Source: Halictus rubicundus (Eukaryota > Arthropoda > Insecta > Hymenoptera > Halictidae). From it: DNA of 64,000 bases. How positions within the stretch are numbered: position 1 is the first letter of the stretch; every line of letters begins with the position of its first letter. The notes beneath the pieces were generated by a model. The model searched no databases and was not told the DNA's origin. It saw only the letters and a list, made by a program, of their open reading frames with translations. Both the position numbers and the translations under genes were made by a program. Positions 56,347 to 64,000 of this stretch are shown here, one piece after another. Where the stretch lies: assembly GCF_050948215.1 (NCBI RefSeq), contig NW_027488932.1, positions 1-64,000 on the forward strand. Direction: 5' to 3'.

Positions 56347-59300
56347 GATGGGATAGAGGATAGGATAGAGGATAGAGGATAGGATAGAGGATAGGATAGA
56401 GGATTGGACACGATAGGTGTATTATAGGATAGAGGGTAGGATAGGATAGCGGATAGGATAGGATATAGGATTGGATAGGATACGATAGAGGATAGGATAG
56501 GATAGGATAGAGAATAGGGTAGGGGATTCGATAGGATAGAGGATAGGAGACGATAGAGGATAGGATAGGATAGAGGATAGGATAGGATAGAGGATAGGAT
56601 AGAGGATAGGATAGGATAGAGGATAGGATCGGATAGAGGATAGGATAGGATAGAGGATAGGATAGGATTGAGGATAGGATAGAGGATAGGATAGGATAGG
56701 ATAGAGAATAGGATATGATAGAGGATAGAATAGGATAGGATAGAGAATAGGATAGGGGATTGGATAGGATAGAGGATAGGAGACGATAGAGGCTAGGATA
56801 GGTCATTGGATAGGATAGAGGACTGGAGACGATAGAGGATAGGATAGGATAGAGGATAGGATAGGATAGAGGATAGGATAGGATAGATGATAGGATAGGA
56901 TAGAGGATAGGATAGGATAGAGGATAGGATAGGATTGAGGGGTAGGATAGGATAGAGGATAGGAGGGGTAGAGGATAGGATAGGATGGAGTATAGGATAG
57001 GATTGAGGATAGGATAGGGTTGAGCATAACATAGGGTAGAGGATAGGATAGTATAGAGGATAGAATAGCATAGATTATAGGATAGTGGATTGGGTATGAT
57101 AGAGAACAGGAGTCGATAGAGGATGGGATAGGATAGGATAAAGGATAGGATAGGATAGAGTGTAGAATAGGATAGAGGATAGGATAGGATAGAGGATAGG
57201 ATAGGATAGAGGATAGGATAGGATAGAGAATAGGATAGGATAGGGAATATGACAATGTATATGATATTATAGGATAGAGGATAGGATATGATAGAGGATA
57301 CGATATTTATAGGATAGGATAGGATAGAGGATCGGATATGATAGAGGATTGGATAGGATAGAGGGTAGGATCGGATAGAGAATAGGATAGTGCATTGGAT
57401 AGGATAGAGGATAGGATAGGATAGAGGATATGATAGGATAGATGATAGGATAGGATTGAGGATAGGATTGAGGATAGGATAGGATAGGGTATAGGATAGG
57501 ATATAGGATAGGATAGGATAGAGGATAGGATAGGATAGAGGGTAGGATAGGATAGAGGATAGGATAGGATGGAGGATAGGATAGGATAGAGGATAGGATA
57601 GGATAGAGGATAGGATAGGATAGAGGATAGGATAGGATAGAGGATAGGATATGATAGAGGATAGGATAGGATATAGGATTGGATAGGATACGATAGAGGA
57701 TAGGATAGGATAGGATAGAGAATAGGGTAGGAGATTCGATAGGATAGGGGATAGGAGACGATAGAGGATAGGATAGGTCATTGGATAGGATAGAGGACTG
57801 GAGACGATAGAGGATAGGATAGGATAGAGGATAGGATAGGATAGAGGATAGGATAGGATAGAGGATAGGATAGGTTAGAGGATAGGATAGGATAGAGGAT
57901 AGGATAGGATAGAGGATAGGATAGGATATAGGATTGGATAGGATACGATAGAGGATAGGATAGGATAGGATAGAGAATAGGGTAGGGGATTCGATAGGAT
58001 AGAGGATAGGAGACGATAGAGGATAGGATAGGTCATTGGATAGGATAGAGGATAGGATAGGATAGAGGATAGGATAGGATAGAGGATAGGATAGGATAGA
58101 GGATAGGATAGGATAGAGGATAGGATAGGATAGATGATAGGATAGGATAGAGGATAGGATAGGATAGAGGATAGGATAGGATAGAGGTTAGGATAGGATA
58201 GAGGATAGGATAGGATAGAGGATAGGATAGGATAGAGGATAGGATAGGATAGAGGATAGGATAGGATAGAGGATAGGAGGGGTAGAGGATAGGATAGGAT
58301 GGAGTATAGGATAGGATTGAGGATAGGATAGGGTTGAGCATAACATAGGGTAGAGGATAGGATAGTATAGAGGATAGAATAGGATAGATTATAGGATAGT
58401 GGATTGGGTATGATAGAGAACAGGAGTCGATAGAGGATGGGATAGGATAGGATAAAGGATAGGATAGGATAGAGTGTAGAATAGGATAGAGGATAGGATA
58501 GAGGATAGGATAGGATAGAGGATAGGATGGTATAGAGGATAGGATAGAAAATAGAGGATAGGATAGAGGATTGGATAGGGCACAGGATAGGATACGATAG
58601 AGGATAGGATAGAGGATTGGATAGGGCAGAGGATAGGATACGATAGAGGATAGGATAGCATAGAGGATAGGATAGCATAGAGGATAGGATAGAGGATAGG
58701 ATAGAGGATTGGATCGGGTAGAGAATTGTATAGGATAGAGGATATTATAGCATACAGGATAGGATATGATAGAGGGTAGGATAGGATGGAGTATAGGATA
58801 GGATAGAGGATAGGATAGGATAGAGGATATGATAGGATAGATGATAGGATAGGATAGAGGATAGGATAGGATAGGGGATAGGATAGGATAGAGGATAGGA
58901 TAGGATAGAGGATAGGAGGGGTAGAGGATAGGATAGGATGGAGGATAGGATAGGATAGAGGATAGGATAGGATAGAGGATAGGATAGGATAGAGGATAGG
59001 ATAGGATAGAGGATAGGATATGATAGAGGATAGGATAGGATATAGGATTGGATAGGATACGATAGAGGATAGGATAGGATAGGATAGAGAATAGGGTAGG
59101 AGATTCGATAAGATAGGGGATAGGAGACGATAGAGGATAGGATAGGTCATTGGATAGGATAGAGGACTGGAGACGATAGAGGATAGGATAGGATAGAGGA
59201 TAGGATAGGATAGAGGATAGGATAGGATAGAGGATAGGATAGGTTAGAGGATAGGATAGGATAGAGGATAGGATAGGATAGAGGATAGGATAGGATATAG

Positions 59301-61700
59301 GATTGGATAGGATACGATAGAGGATAGGATAGGATAGGATAGAGAATAGGGTAGGGGATTCGATAGGATAGAGGATAGGAGACGATAGAGGATAGGATAG
59401 GTCATTGGATAGGATAGAGGACTGGAGACGATAGAGGATAGGATAGGATAGAGGATAGGATAGGATAGAGGATAGGATAGGATAGAGGATAGGATAGGAT
59501 AGAGGATAGGACAGGATAGAGGATAGGATAGGATAGAGGATAGGATAGGATAGAGGATAGGATAGGATAGAGGATAGGATAGGATAGAGGATAGGATAGG
59601 ATAGAGGATAGGATAGGATAGAGGATAGGATAGGATAGATGATAGGATAGGATAGAGGATAGGATAGGATAGAGGATAGGATAGGATAGAGTGTAGAATA
59701 GGATAGATGATAGGATAGGATAGAGGATAGGATAGGATAGAGAATAGGATAGGATAGGGAATATGACAATGTATATGATATTATAGGATAGAGGATAGGA
59801 TATGATAGAGGATACGATATTTATAGGATAGGATAGGATAGAGGATCGGATATGATAGAGGATTGGATAGGATAGAGGGTAGGATCGGATAGAGAATAGG
59901 ATAGTGCATTGGATAGGATAGAGGATAGGATAGGATAGAGGATATGATAGGATAGATGATAGGATAGGATTGAGGATAGGATAGGATAGAGTATAGGATA
60001 GGATATAGGATAGGATAGGATAGAGGATAGGATAGGATAGAGTGTAGGATAGGATAGAGGATAGGATAGGATAGAGGATAGGATAGGATAGAGGATAGGA
60101 TAGGATAGAGGATAGGATAGGATAGAGGATAGGAGGGGTAGAGGATAGGATAGGATGGAGGATAGGATAGGATAGAGGATAGGATAGGATAGAGGATAGG
60201 ATAGGATAGAGGATAGGATAGGATAGAGGATAGGATATGATAGAGGATAGGATAGGATATAGGATTGGATAGGATACGATAGAGGATAGGATAGGATACG
60301 ATAGAGAATAGGGTAGGAGATTCGATAGGATAGGGGATAGGAGACGATAGAGGATAGGATAGGTCATTGGATAGGATAGAGGACTGGAGACGATAGAGGA
60401 TAGGATAGGATAGAGGATAGGATAGGATAGAGGATAGGATAGGATAGGATAGAGAATAGGGTAGGGGATTCGATAGGATAGAGGATAGGAGACGATAGAG
60501 GATAGGATAGGTCATTGGATAGGATAGAGGACTGGAGACGATAGAGGATAGGATAGGATAGAGGATACGATAGGATAGAGGATAGGATAGGATAGAGGAT
60601 AGGATAGGATAGAGGATAGGATAGGATAGAGGATAGGATAGGATAGATGATAGGATAGGATAGAGGATAGGATAGGATAGAGGATAGGATAGGATAGAGG
60701 ATAGGATAGGATAGAGGATAGGATAGGATAGAGGATAGGATAGGATAGAGGATAGGATAGGATAGAGGATAGGAGGGGTAGAGGATAGGATAGGATGGAG
60801 TATAGGATAGGATTGAGGATAGGATAGGGTTGAGCATAACATAGGGTAGAGGATAGGATAGTATAGAGGATAGAATAGGATAGATTATAGGATAGTGGAT
60901 TGGGTATGATAGAGAACAGGAGTCGATAGAGGATGGGATAGGATAGGATAAAGGATAGGATAGGATAGAGTGTAGAATAGGATAGAGGATAGGATAGGAT
61001 AGAGGATAGGATAGGATAGAGGATAGGATGGTATAGAGGATAGGATAGAAAATAGAGGATAGGATAGAGGATTGGATAGGGCAGAGGATAGGATACGATA
61101 GAGGATAGGATAGAGGATTGGATAGGGCAGAGGATAGGATACGATAGAGGATAGGATAGCATAGAGGATAGGATAGCATAGAGGATAGGATAGAGGATAG
61201 GATAGAGGATTGGATCGGGTAGAGAATTGTATAGGATAGAGGATATTATAGCATACAGGATAGGATATGATAGAGGGTAGGATAGGATGGAGTATAGGAT
61301 AGGATAGAGGATAGGATAGGATAGAGGATATGATAGGATAGATGATAGGATAGGATTGAGGATAGGATAGGATAGAGTATAGGATAGGATATAGGATAGG
61401 ATAGGATAGAGGATAGGATAGGATAGAGGGTAGGATAGGATAGAGGATAGGATAGGATAGAGGATAGGATAGGATAGAGGGTAGGATAGGATAGAGGATA
61501 GGATAGGATAGAGGATAGGAGGGGTAGAGGATAGGATAGGATGGAGGATAGGATAGGATAGAGGATAGGATAGGATAGAGGATAGGATAGGATAGAGGAT
61601 AGGATATGATAGAGGATAGGATAGGATAGGATAGAGAATAGGGTAGGGGATTCGATAGGATAGAGGATAGGAGACGATAGAGGATAGGATAGGTCATTGG
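56347..61700. repeat. Second higher-order satellite domain, right part
   Basis: Landmark GATCGGGTAGAGAATTG continues at 58712 and 61213, each exactly 2501 bp after the one before. Cassettes with GGTCATTGG/GACTGGAGACG are found near 56800, 57778, 58030, 59147, 59399, 60361, 60509 and 61690. The 17-mer background is more regular than further left. No gene seen. Confidence 0.85.
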
Positions 61701-64000
61701 ATAGGATAGAGGACTGGAGACGATAGAGGATAGGATAGGATAGAGGATAGGATAGGATAGAGGATAGGATAGGATAGAGGATAGGATAGGATAGAGGATA
61801 GGATAGGATAGAGGATAGGACAGGATAGAGGATAGGACAGGATAGAGGATAGGATAGGATAGAGGATAGGATAGGATAGAGGATAGGATAGGATAGAGGA
61901 TAGGATAGGATAGAGGATAGGATAGGATAGAGGATAGGATAGGATAGAGGATAGGATAGGATAGAAGATAGGATAGGATAGATGATAGGATAGGATAGAG
62001 GATAGGATAGGATAGAGGATAGGATAGGATAGAGGATAGGATAGGATAGAGGATAGGATAGGATAGAGGATAGGATAGGATAGAGGATAGGATAGGATAG
62101 GATAGATGATAGGATAGGATAGAATATTGGATAGGATACAGGATAGGATAGGATAGAGGATAGGATAGGGGATTTAATAGGATAGGATAGAGGATAGGAT
62201 AGGATAGAGGATAGGATAGACGACAGGATAGGATAGAGGATAGGATAGGATAGAGGATAGGATAGGATAGAGGATACGATAGGATAGAGGATAGGATAGG
62301 GGATTTGATATAATAGAGGATAGGATAGGATAGAGGATAGGATAGGATAGAGGATAGGATAGGTCATTGGATAGGATAGAGGACTGGAGACGATAGAGAA
62401 TAGGATAGGATAGAGGATAGGATAGGATAGAGGATAGGATAGGATAGAGGATAGGATAGGATAGAGGATAGGATAGGATAGAGGATAGGATAGGATAGAG
62501 GATAGCATAGGATAGAGGATAGGATAGGATAGAGGATAGGATAGGTCATTGGATAGGATAGAGGACTGGAGACGATAGAGAATAGGATAGGATAGAGGAT
62601 AGGATAGGATAGAGGATAGGATAGGATAGAGGATAGGATAGGTTAGAGGATAGGATAGGATAGAGGATAGGATAGGATAGAGGATAGGATAGGATATAGG
62701 ATTGGATAGGATACGATAGAGGATAGGATAGGATAGGATAGAGAATAGGGTAGGGGATTCGATAGGATAGAGGATAGGAGACGATAGAGGATAGGATAGG
62801 TCATTGGATAGGATAGAGGACTGGAGACGATAGAGGATAGGAAAGGATAGAGGATAGGATAGGATAGAGGATTGGATAGGATAGAGGATAGGATAGGATA
62901 GAGGATAGGATAGGATATAGGATTGGATAGGATACGATAGAGGATAGGATAGGATAGGATAGAGAATAGGGTAGGGGATTCGATAGGATAGAGGATAGGA
63001 GACGATAGAGGATAGGATAGGTCATTGGATAGGATAGAGGACTGGAGACGATAGAGGATAGGATAGGATAGAGGATAGGATAGGATAGAGGATAGGATAG
63101 GATAGAGGATAGGATAGGATAGAGGATAGGAGAGGATAGGATAGGATAGAGGATAGGATAGGATAGAGGATAGGATAGGATAGAGGATAGGAGAGGATAG
63201 GATAGGATAGAGGATAGGATAGGATAGAGGATAGGATAGGATAGAGGATAGGATAGGATAGAGGATAGGATAGGATAGAGGATAGGATAGGATAGAGGAT
63301 AGGATAGGATAGAGGATAGGATAGGATAGAGGATAGGATAGGATAGAGGATAGGATAGGATAGAGGATAGGATAGGATAGAGGATAGGATAGGATAGAGG
63401 ATAGGATAGGATAGAGGATAGGATAGGATAGAGGATAGGATAGGATAGAGGATAGGATAGGATAGAGGATAGGATAGGATATAGGATTGGATAGGATACG
63501 ATAGAGGATAGGATAGGATAGGATAGAGAATAGGGTAGGGGATTCGATAGGATAGAGGATAGGAGACGATAGAGGATAGGATAGGTCATTGGATAGGATA
63601 GAGGACTGGAGACGATAGAGGATAGGATAGGATAGAGGATAGGATAGGATAGAGGATAGGATAGGATAGAGGATAGGATAGGATAGAGGATAGGATAGGA
63701 TAGAGGATAGGATAGGATAGAGGATAGGATAGGATAGAGGATAGGATAGGATAGAGGATAGGATAGGATAGAGGATAGGATAGGATAGAGGATAGGATAG
63801 GATAGAGGATAGGATAGGATAGAGGATAGGATAGGATAGAGGATAGGATAGGATAGAGGATAGGATGGTATAGAGGATAGGATAGAAAATAGAGGATAGG
63901 ATAGAGGATTGGATAGGGCAGAGGATAGGATACGATAGAGGATAGGATAGAGGATTGGATAGGGCAGAGGATAGGATACGATAGAGGATAGGATAGCATA
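61701..64000. repeat. Nearly pure 17-mer satellite at right edge
   Basis: Long runs of the perfect unit, for example 63196-63480 (about 17 units) and 63614-63866 (about 15 units), broken by the GGTCATTGG/GACTGGAGACG cassette near 62362, 62543, 62797, 63019 and 63584 and by a few GGATTTAATAGG-type variants near 62170. The array runs off the window end. Confidence 0.92.

Noticed and set aside
1..63999. Dozens of minus-strand open frames of 60-700 residues encoding Leu-Ser-Tyr-Pro-Ile repeats
   Set aside because: They follow from the stop-free complement of a 17-bp satellite. They overlap each other in several frames, have no non-repeat domain, and end only where a substitution makes a stop.
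1..64000. CRISPR array
   Set aside because: Repeats are contiguous 17-mers with no unique spacers, and the A-tailed LINE remnant points to a eukaryote.
1..64000. True telomere
   Set aside because: The unit is GGATA/GAGGATA, not TTAGG, TTAGGG or another known telomere repeat, and the array is heterogeneous with kilobase-scale higher-order structure and no terminal end in view.

Overview
The window is almost entirely satellite DNA. Its + strand is purine-rich and very poor in C. It is built from a 17-bp unit, GGATAGGATAGAGGATA, that is two GGATA pentamers plus one GAGGATA heptamer. The only non-satellite sequence is a GC-rich, CpG-rich segment of about 1.05 kb that occurs twice, at about 11.1-12.15 kb and 19.18-20.23 kb. 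Each copy ends in a 43-nt A tract. Each begins with a short coding remnant that I read as the extreme C-terminus of the ORF2 protein of a non-LTR retrotransposon, most like the R1 clade. That clade is best known from arthropods, so an arthropod, probably an insect, is the best guess for the host. This rests on one short protein fragment and is not firm. No host gene, tRNA, rRNA, CRISPR array or bacterial feature was found.

Layout. 1-5826: 17-mer array with recurring variant cassettes. 5827-13256 and 13257-21396: two tandem copies of a large block that carries the retroelement remnant. The offset between the copies steps from 7430 to 7622, 7263 and 8079 bp, which marks later internal indels. 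21397-23224: array containing the first copy of a 0.9-kb block (X). 23225-32665: higher-order repeat domain (Y) with exact periods of 2161, 2161 and 2756 bp. 32666-43232: mosaic of rearranged pieces of X, Y and older array with local duplications. 43233-64000: a second higher-order domain with landmarks about 2.5-2.8 kb apart (one exact tandem pair at 2710 bp, two exact 2501-bp spacings), becoming nearly pure 17-mer towards the right edge.

Long open frames on the minus strand, encoding endless Leu-Ser-Tyr-Pro-Ile peptides, result from the satellite. The complementary strand (TATCC pentamers and TATCCTC heptamers) cannot form a stop codon in its consensus, and 17 bp is not a multiple of 3, so every frame cycles through the same 17-residue peptide. 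I do not annotate them as genes.

The most interesting element is the retrotransposon remnant. It lies in a G-rich pentanucleotide satellite, as R1-clade elements such as TRAS and SART lie in TTAGG telomeric repeats and Waldo or Mino in simple repeats. It also has an unusual in-frame GC-rich repeat tail and a heavily hairpinned 3' region. Coordinates of satellite sub-blocks were read by eye from variant landmarks and are good to a few bases to a few tens of bases unless called exact.
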